Made by a program: the position numbers and the translations under genes. The notes under the pieces are model-generated. The model searched no databases. It was not told the DNA's origin and was given only the letters and a program-made list of their open reading frames with translations. From the NCBI GenBank assembly GCA_019925795.1, contig CM034312.1, positions 28,485,914 through 28,549,913 on the forward strand: DNA of 64,000 nt, given 5' to 3'. The stretch's first letter is position 1. Every line of letters starts with the position of its first letter. Of this stretch, positions 35,616 to 47,000 are shown piece after piece. This DNA is from Dendrobium chrysotoxum (lineage: Eukaryota > Streptophyta > Magnoliopsida > Asparagales > Orchidaceae).

Positions 35616-36381
35616 TGTTGACCTCTTGCAGAGAAACAAAAAAATATTAAATAAAAGAATTTTCTGCCATACCTGCCAAGCTCTGCCGAAATCCCATGCC
35701 CATACTCTGTAGATCGACGCCCCATCCCGTATCCCTGCTGAAATCCCGCATCAAATCCCGTTGCTACAGTATCGTGAGCTGTTATTCGGCGCTGTTTCGG
35801 ACGTGCGACAGTCGCCCATCCCTGGCATGGAGAAATCCCGCTCGGTTCGTCTTTAAATACAACGACAATCCTTCGGTTTTGACTCACTGGAGCATTCGCA
35901 TCTTCCCTCTCCATTCGCGAACGACCTCACTCTCTCCGCTCCCTCTTCTCGTCCGACGACGTTCCCTTCGAGCCGAATCGGAAGTTAGACATTCCGATTG
36001 GAAGCAACGACGGCTAGGGCTTGCTCGTTGCGAAGGAAACCATCTCCTCCTCCGTCGCCGACCAACCCCGCGAGCCTCCCTCCTCTGCTCTTCGCGACCA
36101 GATCCCCAGCCGACTCCCCTCCTCCGAAGGCGTTCCTTCCAGTCGAATCGGAAGTAGCGACGGAAGATTGCTCAGTGCAAGTTTGCACGAGTCGCCTCTC
36201 CGCCTCCTTCGCCGTTCCGACTCCGGCTCCCTCAACGACGTTCCCTTCACTGTCGGATCGGAAGTAACAACAGGAGCTTGCTCGTTTGAGAAGGTAGCCG
36301 TCTCCCTTTCGCGTGCTCTCTCGGCCAAATCCCGTAAATCCACTGAATGAGAGAGAGAGGAGGAGAGGGATTTTTTTTTTA

Positions 36382-36422
<41 letters not shown>

Positions 36423-37008
36423 TATTAAATATAATTATTAATTATTTATAATTAATTTATTAATTATAATTAGTAATTGATTATAATTAATTTATTAATT
36501 ATAAATATTTATAGTTAATTATATTTAATAAATTAGTTGTAATTAATTAATAATTAGTAATTGATTATTAATTATAATTATTTGACTAATTATAATTTTA
36601 ATTAATTATAATTAATCAATAATTAATGATAATAATTAATTAACTAATCATAATTAATTAATTAATTATGATTACTTAATTAATTATAGGTGATCATAAT
36701 TAATTATGGTTAATTATTAATTAATTATAATTATAATTAATTAATTGATTATACTTAATTAATTATTCATTATAATTAATTAATTATCTCTAATTAATTA
36801 TTATTAATTATAATTATGATTAATTATAATTAATAATAAAACAAGAAAAGAAAAGAAAAGAAAAAAGTGAAGAAATACCTCTTCCCTTGCCTCGATCCGT
36901 GTGCCCTCCACCCCGTCGCCGACGAAACGCAAAGGTATAACCCCTCGATCCACAAAACTTTGAAAGCTCGATTTCGAAGTCTGCAGCGCGACAAAACAAC
37001 CACCTATA

Positions 37009-37489
37009 CACGCTTTTCGTAGCGTGGTGGGAGGAAGTTCGTCGCGGTGCTCTCGACGAATCGGGTAATCACTTCGAGAGCTCATTTCGTCGTTTGCGAC
37101 GCACCAGCAAACCGCCTATACACGCTTTTCGTAGCGTGGTGGGAAGGGAACCCGGTGCGGCGCCTACAACGGGGCGGGTAATCACCTCAAAATCCTATCC
37201 TCGGCGTTCGTGTCGGGCCGGCAAACCGCCTATACACGCTTTTCTTAGCGTGGTGGGAAGGGAACCCGGTGCGACACCTACGGCGAGGCGGGTAAACCCT
37301 ATACACGCTTTTCTTAGCGTGGTGGGGATATTCATAAGTACCCGCTCACGGGGAAATAACTGCGTTTTTCAAACAGGTACTGTCGAAGACCCATACACGC
37401 TTTTCGTAGCGTGGTGGGGGATTGAAGATTTTACACGGCCGCGGTGTCCTCGAAAGAGGGCACCTACCATACACGCTTTTCTTAGCGTG
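37009..37489 (+). repeat. Hairpin array in the 5' LTR (6 units)
   Basis: Six copies of CACGCTTTTCGTAGCGTG (or with TTTCTT) lie at 37009, 37121, 37235, 37304, 37396 and 37472, each 18 nt with a CACGCT/AGCGTG stem and each followed by GTGGG. Spacing varies (112, 114, 69, 92 and 76 nt). Between units 2, 3 and 4 the spacer 'gggaacccggtgcg' recurs. The same array lies at 53719-54199 in the 3' LTR. Confidence 0.9.
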
Positions 37490-39278
37490 GTGGGAAAGGC
37501 CTAGTTTTCTCGTAGTTTCCCCTAAACGGGGGAGACGCCGGGAGGCTGCTGAAATTTTGGGTGAAAATATGACTATACTCAGACCTGTTTGAACTCAAAA
37601 GGACTTGGACTTAAACTCAAACGAGCAATGAAACAGACTTAAATGAATTTGAATCTAAATAAGTGAACAAATATAATGACTTGATTCAAGCATTATATGG
37701 ATGATAAGAAATGAATTTAAGAACTCTTGGACAGCAGGGAAGATGAACTTGAGCTGAACTTGTGGACACATGCAAGAGAACTTACAAGAAACGGGACCAA
37801 GGAGCTAACAAAGTACAAACCATGAATTAGTGGGTTCAAATATATATATTAGTTGGTCCTAATCATTTAAATGAAAGCCAACATATGAGCAAAGGATTGA
37901 CTTGGATCCTAACACCAAGCTCTCAATGAAGAATAAAGAAGTATCATCCCAATTTTGAAAGCGAACATTAAATAAACTTGTGAGGAATGTTGAAATGAAT
38001 TTCAACATACAACAAAGGACATATGCATCCAAGCATAATCAATTTGTAAGCAAGAGTTAGATGAAAATGCAATCAAATAGCAAAAGATCATTTTGATGTG
38101 CAAGGATTAATTGACAGTCATGGGTGCTCAATCAAGATCAGATGGAGAATCCATGTAGAGAAGCGTGACACAAATCACTAAGCAGTGGATCGAACCCTCA
38201 AGTGATAGATGCGCAACTTCAATCAAGATGCAAGGAACATGTGTAGAACTCATGAATAAGAAGATTTGCAGTGCGACAATATGTTCATTGCTATCACAAA
38301 GAACCTTCAATCAACACATGAGTAACATGATGCCCGTAGTGTCTACATCAGTGGATCCATGAGTTCGTGTAAAAGAGCTTAATAGTGTTAATGGAACAGG
38401 CTCCTAGTGAGTAAGGCCACTCTTGGAGATGATGAAGAGTTTACAAATACAATCTGCTCACAAACAACAAGATCTCTTGTCAACATATTCAATATAATAT
38501 GCAATGAATATCAAGACACTCCTACGGGTCCTTGTAGAAGATCTGCAATATATATATATTCCCTACGAATACAGATGTATGCACTACATGTCACCTAGGG
38601 GTGGATGCAGAAAGACTACAGTAAATGCAGTATCCTGTAGTCAATTTTAGTCTGTGAATATATCCACCCACCTACAGGCAGCAATAGCAGTTGTCCCATA
38701 AAAACCAAGGGTCGTAGCAAAATGCACGGAGAATGCAGTAGATGTAAATACATCTATAAGCTATCATAGCAAAAGAGGACCCGTTGTACACCCGAGTGTG
38801 TCAACCACAATCAAAAATGCAGAACAACTACAGCAAACACAAATGCCAGCATTCAATTCCAGAAGACTCGTATGCAAAGCAATGACCACGAACAAAAATA
38901 TCATGTGAATGTAATTGTCTTAGAATAAAAGCAGGAGATTCGTTGGTGTACTACGATCTACCTGCGTAAATCATGCAAGTAGTGCACGACAGTCTGCCTG
39001 TACAAAGCAGCAAACAGCTCAGTTCACAAGCCGCTGCATAACGCCACCGGATATGCAACATCCATGCAAGCAGACAGAAGGCGTACAAATTCCCAAATGA
39101 AATCCCAGCGCTACGCCACCGGATCCGCAACTTTCATGCAAGCGGACAGAAGGCGTGTACAAATATTCCAAGAATACCCCTGCACGTGTGCACTTTAATT
39201 TGTATACACATAGGTACACTAAAAGGGGAAAATATAATCATAACCCGCATGGGCCCCGACGAGCGTGTTATTGGTACA

Positions 39279-39437
39279 CACGTGACGTCTAGGGATACTG
39301 CGCGGGTCAATAAATTTGAACCTGATCCTCCTAAAGCAAGTAAATAGGAGTCGACAAGGTTCAATAAATATTTATAAAATGCCCCCAAACACCCGCATGG
39401 GCCCCGGTGAGCGTGTTATCGGTACACACGTGACGTC
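39279..39437 (+). promoter_or_regulatory. Duplicated G-box/TGACG sites in the LTR
   Basis: CACGTGACGTC occurs at 39279-39289 and 39427-39437, 148 bp apart, inside a tandemly duplicated segment that also repeats 'cccgcatgggccccg'. CACGTG (G-box) and TGACGTC are binding cores for plant bZIP factors. Use as an enhancer is inferred. In the 3' LTR the first site is intact (55989-55999) and the second is changed to CACGTAACGTC (56137-56147). Confidence 0.5.
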
Positions 39438-40818
39438 AAGGGATGCTGCGCGGGTTAATAAGTGAATTCAAGTTCAAGCCCGATCCTCCTAAGCAGGTAG
39501 ATAGGAGTCGACACGGCTCGAACTATTAAATAAATATACGGTCGCAAGGTCGACCGGGATATTTATTTTATACATTCATATTAGGCCTTCAAGGCCTTCA
39601 ACCAAGAAAATTCACTTGCAAAGGCATAAAGCCTACGAAACCTGAGCCTCTGTCGGCAGCTCGACAAAGTGGACAAGGTTCGATCCACGAATGAGAAATA
39701 ACCCCATCTACCCCGATGATGGCCGTGTTGAATGAAAATATCAACCGGAGGGGTCTATTCCAAACATTTCAAAATACCACCTCAAATACCACCCAATACT
39801 CCAAATCTCCAAAAATCCCAAAAATTCCAAATTCTTAAATGTTTAAAATTGAAACTCATCCATTAACCACTCAAAGCATAAAATCCATCAATCCTCCGCA
39901 ACAGTTTGCCGAGGTGGACAAATTAAAAAATACTTCAGCTCACAAAGAGCTAATGCCTGGTCGAAAATATCACTAGGATCCATTCTCAAACAATCTCCTG
40001 CCAGTAAGGACGTGGTACGAGTCCTCTAACCGGCAGTTTCGCCGCTAAATACACTGCAGGATAAACGGTTATGACTCAGGGCCCTCTGAACCAGGTGGTC
40101 GCCGCCAAATGGCACCATTATATTATGGTTATGGCCAGAGCCCGTATGCTCCCTAATGGCATCAAATCCTTGAGATATGAATCAATAGGATATGATTGAT
40201 AGGGCATAAACCCCTCTGTTAGCTAAGGTGGATTCAAATTTGTCCCCTTAGACAAATACCCACCCCAGGTCTACAAGGTACCCTTGGACGAAGCAACCCA
40301 TGGCTGCCGACAAGGATCCTTCTGTCAGGTTGGGTCGACTACCTCCTCTGACTAAGTAGACCAGGGACCACGATGGCCCGGGACGACGGAACCATGGGAT
40401 CTTGATCGGGTCTATCATCCATTCCCCCACCATCCGCTTTAAGTGCAAGGTGGTGAAAATTTCTATTTTAAATATCAAATTCTATAACACTTTCAATGTT
40501 TCAAATACCTATTGCTGCTACTATATGCCAGATGCACGTATCTATACGTATCTGATTGATGACTAGCCTTAATCGAAAGTTCTCTCTCGTTACCAGGAGG
40601 GGTAATTAACTATAGGGGCTTGCGCCTATAGGAAACCAGAACTCAGATCATAAAGTCCTCGCAAAATGAGGGCGAAATCTCTGGGTAGTGTCTTATCTAC
40701 TATCTCATCTGCCTTCCAAAATTTACCTCGGAACATAGCTCGTTAAAACTCCCCCCGAAAAAGAAAGCAACAAATGCGGGCGAAGGCCGGGGCCGAATTT
40801 TCGGAGCCCACAGATTTC

Positions 40819-40837
40819 TGGCGACTCCGCTGGGGAT
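40819..40837 (+). other. Primer binding site (tRNA-Arg)
   Basis: TGGCGACTCCGCTGGGGAT begins six bases after the end of the 5' LTR. It is complementary to the 3' end, including CCA, of a plant tRNA-Arg with the GACTCCG acceptor stem. tRNA-Arg priming is usual for Ogre-like elements. Confidence 0.85.
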
Positions 40838-41097
40838 TGGTTTCTCTTTCCATCTTTGACTAGTCATCTCAGTACTGTCGTAGCAGTCAAATCATCCCAG
40901 ATTCAAAATTCTGAATTTTCTAAAATGATCGTTTAAAGAATTTAAATTCTAAATTTTTCAAAATGATCGTTCAAACAAATTTATCAGGATAACGTATTTA
41001 GCAGTATTTTAAATTTATATTATTTGAATTTGCTCGCTAATGTTATTTATTTTTGTTTTCTATTCTGTGCAAGTCTCTGCATTTTTGAAAGTGTGGG
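40838..41097 (+). other. 5' leader of the Tat/Ogre element
   Basis: Untranslated, AT-rich. A pyrimidine-rich tract followed by TTTATGCAG lies just beyond it, directly before the ATG at 41146, and could be a splice acceptor. Confidence 0.5.
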
Positions 41098-44000
41098 GTG
41101 ATGTATCAAATTTTGATCACTAACCCTTACCTTTCATTTATGCAGATGGATTTACAGAACACACCAATGACTGTCCAGCTGGGACAAGGAGCCAGGATCC
41201 AACTGGCAAATGCCATTATTGAAACTGGAAATACTGGAGCTACTATCCAGTTTGGCAGTATCGACTTTCCAGCTATTACCGCAAGAGCTGCTGGTATCCC
41301 TCCATGCGGCATTGAATCTGAAGGGCCTGCTAGGAGGCTACACTCTACTGGAACTACCACTCGTCGTGTGCACCTGCCGGCACAACGACTTGCTGCTGCT
41401 GAAAATCCTCGTGGAAGGATCTCTGTGTTTGAACGGCTGTCGCAGCCAGAAATCCCGGCCACCAAAAGGGTTGTAGCCGGAGGAAGGATCTCCGTGGTAA
41501 CGACGAACACCACACTTCTGTCAACCGGGTTACCTGCACCCGTGAAGAACACTTCTGAGGCTTCCTCATCTGGAGGAAAACTGACCAGGAGACAGAGGAG
41601 GAAACTGAATGCTGAGCTCCGGGCTCAGCAACAATTCTCAACTCATCCCTCAAATCTGTCGGCCCAAGAGCTAGAAGCGAACATTCCTACCCGGAATGGG
41701 TTCACAAATTTGAAGTGGGTTAAGAGGAACAGCTCAACTGGGGAGCTGAAGAAGTCATTCTGGGACCGACAGCCTGAAGTCCCACCTCCTCAAAAGAAGA
41801 AGGAGCCTGAAACTCTCTCAGCTCGAGTCTACAGAGTCCTGAAGACCGTGAAGGAGAGAGGACTGAAAAAGAGGAGGTACCAGCGGCCACTGACGGTCGA
41901 AACAAGAAGAACTCCACCAAGAGAGCGTCTGTCTCTTGCTGTGGAGAGAAAGGAAAGAAAATACATCCCGCACGGTGAACATCGGGGCGTGACACATGAA
42001 CCTCGAGTTCAGGGATCCGCCGCCGAAAGGTCCCGGCGGAAAGGAAAGGAAATCTGGAGGCCAAGGCCTCGCAGAGAAGAAAAGAACGAAAGAAAGACTG
42101 AGCTGGGCGTGACATCCGGTACTGCTTCCCGGAGATCCGCCCCTGTCAATAAACAACATCAAAAATGGGTCCAAAAGAAGACCCATGATGATGCCAATTC
42201 CGACGGTAGACACCTTGGAAAGTCTTCCAGGGGATCCCGTCGTTCTATAACCCCTCCCAATAATGAATCTAACTTCGACCGTAGCCCACGGGTTGAAGAG
42301 ATCTTCCTGCCTAACCAAGAACCGGAGATCCAGTGGCGCCGCCGCTCGGAGATCCGAGTACTAGAAGAAGGAGAAGAAGATATGGGAGAAGAAAATATTG
42401 AAGAATACATGGAAGAAAATCTGGAAGAAAATCTAGAAGAAAATCTGGAAGAATACATTGAAGAAAATTTAGAAGAGGTAAATAACACCTTGGACATGGA
42501 AGTGGTCTACATGGTGAGACACATCAATGTCGAAGAAGAGGCCTACTACGACGACGGTGAGGACGACGATCGTTGGCAACCACCGCCTAGACAAGTATAT
42601 CGGCGCCGCCATGAAGCCGGGTCCACCACTGGCAGAGGTGTCCACTCCCAAGAAGAGCGAGAAGAGGCTGAGGAGAATCCCTTTGCTGACGAGAACGTCA
42701 CGCTCGCAGAAATACAGAGACAAATGAAACGTCAAATGAGGGCTAAGGATAGGAAAATCTCTCAGTTGCATGAGAAAATGACAGAGATGATGACCCAAAT
42801 GACAGCAATGATGCAAATTATGCAGAGAAATGTTGTAGTTGGTTCTATGCCTAATCCTCCCCCAGATCCTCCAAACTTCCAAGTACCGCAAGTCTCAGGA
42901 GTACGGGACACTCCCGAGGGTGGTCATGAGGCTCAGAATACCACTCGCCAACCCACTCCGCAGAACATCGCAAGCACCTCCGAGCCTGTGACTGCTGCGC
43001 AGCTTGAAGGGATCATTACAGAGAAGATTAAGGCTATTATAGCTTTTGATCAGGCAGAAAAATTGGTAGGAAAAGGTCGCCCGTACCCAGCAAAGTACGA
43101 TCAGGTGCCATATCCGAAGGGATATTCTGTGCCAAAATTCAATACTTTTGATGGCAACAAAAATCCTAGACAGCACCTAGCGCAGTTCAAAGCCACCTGC
43201 GGGAATACTGGAGGGAATGATGCTCTACTCTTCCGACAATTCGTTAGCAGTTTGACAGCAGCTGCTTTCGAATGGTACGCTGAACTACCAAATGACTCTG
43301 TAAAGACTTTTGCAGAATTAGAAAATATGTTTGTGAAGAGGTTCGCCAGTGCGACCGAGAAAATAACGATCGCTGACCTTGCTCTGAATAAGAGAAAGAA
43401 GGAAGAATCAGTGACCAAATATATCACTCGCTGGCGCAACTTGAGTATGAAATGTGAACAACAGCTTGAGGAGGAGCATGCCGTACAGTTGTTAATGGGA
43501 AACATTGATGACAAAATACAACCATTCCTGTGCATGGCTACTATCACCACATTTCAGGATCTACTGGACAGAGTGGCAAAGTTTGAGAAATTGAATTTAT
43601 CAAAATCAGAGAATTATTCAGATAAGCCTAAGAAAACCAAAGCCTCAGGTGCTAGAAGAGGTGAGGCTGACTCCATATTTTTCTCCAGAGCTGATAAGGA
43701 GAAACAGATGACGTATAATGTAAACAAAGACAAGCAGCCGATACAATATCAAGAAAGGCCTAAGCAAGTCTACAACCCTAACCCCCAGCCGAAGCTGATA
43801 CTTGGGGGGAATGATAAACCACGAACCTATCAGGGCGGTGGAGAACGCCCGCGACAAACAACGGGAACTGGTGATCGAACGTTCCCCTCCCTCAAAGACA
43901 AAATGAATAAGGAGTATTCATTCAAGAGGGAAAGTGTCGCCAAGTTATTTCGACAGGCGTTGAAAGCGGGTTTAGAACTGCCAGAGTGCAAAAGACCCGA

Positions 44001-47000
44001 GGAGTCAAAACATAGTGGCAACCCAAACTACTGCCCGTATCATCGAGTGATGAGTCACCCAATCGAAGATTGTTATGTCTTCAAGGATTGGCTTGAAAGA
44101 AAATATCGAAGGGGAGAGCTCACATTGTCTGATAATGTGCTGACTCATCCCAGAAAAGAATCAACTAGGGTAGTTACAACTTCCTCCGTACCCCCGGTTG
44201 AAGAGAAAAAAAATGAAAAGAAGCCAGCTCAGGAAGAACAGTGGGAGACTGCGGTCTCTAAGAAAACTGTGAAAATGTTGAAACAGCTTGAAGGAGTTCC
44301 AGGTGTAAAATGGAAATCCTCTACGGAACTAGTGTTAAATCTGAAGGCACTACCTGTGGCACAAGCGTCTGCTTCTAAACAGTTTCCCAACCAAGTTGGA
44401 ACTTCAAAGTCTGGAAAGAAAAAATCCTCCAAGAAGAAGACAAAACTGAAGAAGCCCAAGGAGAAGAAGACTGCAACCCAAAGGGTTATGGATAGTCTGG
44501 ATGAATACTACCAGACCGCAAGGCGTCCTATTAAGCTTGCTGACTTTATGTCAGAGCTCAGGATTGACGAAGTAGAGGAAGCTGATGAGGGTCCTCTTCC
44601 CACAGAAGTTTGTCGAGTCATTTCAGTAATGCCAATAAATTCGACAAAAGAAAAATATGTCAGAGAGATGATCGTTGAAACTTGTATGGCAACATCATCA
44701 ATGGACTACAGCTCAGAGGAGGATCTGTATTTTCCAAAGACAGATGAGTCAGATCCCGACATAGCGTCGCAGATAGGACATGTGAATCTGGGAGGTGATT
44801 CTGAGTCAACGAATGAATCCCTAGACGCAACGATGGCAGACTCTGAAGAAAATGCACCGTCAAATGAGTCTGAGCCAGAAGAGATCGCTCAAGTGCAGTT
44901 GAGAAGTGGCAAGATACTGCCATCCCCGCCAAAGAAGCAGATCTCCAACAAAGATAAGGGAAAAGAGATAGTTATCAACGAAGACATTATCTCCGAGGAT
45001 CCCAAGAAGAAACATACTCCAGTTAAGGGAATAGATTATAATATCTTATCCCATCTGAGGAAGATCCCTGCCCAGCTCAGCATATACGACGCTCTGGTAA
45101 TGTCTAAGAATCTTCGGGAGACTTTGATTCAGGCTCTCAAAGACCCCGAAAGATACGAGGCGTATTTTGCTGAACGCAACCTGACTGAGATCCTACAAGC
45201 TCGTAACGAACCATTCATCACTTTCACCGAAGATGACATGATGCTCGGGACTGCAGACCACAACCGACCTTTATATGTTACTGCAGAGAGTGATGATTTG
45301 GTAATCAGTCGAATTCTGATCGATCCGGGATCCTCCATCAACCTTATGAGCTTAAAAGCACTAAGGTCGTTGTGCCTTAATGTGGAGCACCTCGGGCCAG
45401 ATAAGCTTATGGTACATGGTTTTAACGAAAAAGGGCAGAAAACCCTTGGATCGTTTATGCTACCTCTTGTGTTTGGAGAATTTCACACAGAAGCCAAGTT
45501 CCATGTGATTGATGCGGATACTTCATTCAAGGCACTCCTGGGTCGCCCCTGGTTGCATGAATATGGCGTTGTCCCGTCAACATTACATCAGTGCATGAAG
45601 TATCTCAGGGATGGAGAAGAATTCAGAATTTCTGGTGATATCCAACCCTTTACAGTCCATGAAGCAACAGTCTATGAAGATGCGCAGTACTTCATGCCAA
45701 AGAAGCAAAAGTTATCAAGCTCTCTAAAGGCTCAAGCATCTAACCCAAAGAGTGCAAAGCAACCTGAACAGAAAGGTGAGAGGAAGCAGGTGGGGAGAAA
45801 GAAGACGTCGCCGACTCTTCCCAAAGAAACTTCCACTTCTAAAGAAAGAAAACATGTACCTCACCTTGGGAGCGACACAGATGAAGATGATGTCACCCCT
45901 ACAAAATCTCAGAAGGTATGCCATTCGATGGACGAATGGAGTAGTGAGGTCGCATATTCAAATGATGACTATGACTACGACTCTATCTATATGAACACGG
46001 TACAAGAGGTATTCTCTAGAAGAATAGATAGCCTGTCAATCTCAGATAGCGTGCTCGTAGTCACTCGTATTCCCCTACAGTATTTTAAAGAAATAATTCA
46101 ACGAGATGTGCATAAAGTTGAAGAACTTGTAACCCTTTATCTGCCTCCAATCAGAAAGGGGATCGAGTCAGGGAATATATTCTACTCCGTAGGAAAGGAT
46201 GAAGAAGTGAATCATGATTGGGACCATGTCTTCATCGATTCTGAAGAATTACTACCTACGAGGCTACCTAGGTTTAATACCAAAGGTATTCAAAGAATGT
46301 TGCGAAAGTGGATCAATGTTCCCACCTCCAAGCGACAACTTCGTATGTGCCTAAGTCTCTGGTATGGAAGGAATCCACGTCCAATGCGGCGGAAGGAGAT
46401 GAATGCATATAAAGGTATTGGATTCGTCAGGCGAAAATGCATCCGGAAGGAGACTTGCCGAGCCATCACTTGTAGGGAAGTTGAACCCAATGACGAGTCT
46501 GATGAAGAGGTCTATGAAGTTGATGATTACGATGATCAGCCTCTAGAGGCCAAGCCTGCACCAGAAGAGCTTGAAGATGGTGGACAGGCAACCACTATGG
46601 ACGAACTAAAAGAAGTCAACTTGGGAACCGAGGATGACCCTCGCCCAACCTTCATTAGTTCCCTTATGCCAGAAGATCAAGTGGAAGAGATAAAAGAGCT
46701 CCTCTGTGAATTCAGGGATTGCTTTGCCTGGACATATGCTGAGATGCCCGGCTTATCCCCTGACGTAGCAGTTCACAGGTTGGCAATCAAATCAGATGTG
46801 ACACCAGTCAAACAAGCTTCAAGGAGAATGAGATTGGAGATTGAAGAACAGGTGATTGCTGAAACTAAAAAGCTCATAGAAGCGGGCTTCATCCGTGAAG
46901 AGAAATACGCTGACTGGATCGCCAATATTGTCCCTGTCAAGAAGAAGAATGGACAGATTCGTATCTGTATTGATTTCAGGGACCTCAACAAGGCGTGCCC

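Larger units (their letters stand above)
35616..40812 (+). repeat. 5' LTR of the Tat/Ogre element
   Basis: The LTR runs TGTTGACC to CCCACA. In order it holds a possible core promoter (TTTAAATAC at about 35852), a pyrimidine-rich GC segment with repeated cggatcggaag-type motifs, an AT-rich (ATT)n and TTAATTATAATTAA segment (about 36375-36840), a six-unit hairpin array (37009-37489), a long unique region, and a ~150-bp tandem duplication carrying ACACGTGACGTC (39242-39550). The 3' end has a GC-rich block with gccggggccgaattttcgg. Short open frames in it look non-coding. Confidence 0.92.

Noticed and set aside
35696..36350. Proline- and serine-rich frames in the LTR, repeated at 52394-53048
   Set aside because: They are present in several frames on both strands and explained by GC-rich repeated motifs; no conserved domain. 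They could be a leader, not a gene.
37094..37504. 136-codon frame with HAFLSVVG repeats
   Set aside because: It is a by-product of the six DNA hairpins; the related LTR does not preserve the reading frame.
40200..40480. 76-codon minus frame in both LTRs (copy at 56959-57189)
   Set aside because: It is identical because the LTRs are identical; no independent evidence for coding.
41354..43550. Long minus-strand frames opposite Gag
   Set aside because: They are shadows of the plus-strand coding region with no domain match.
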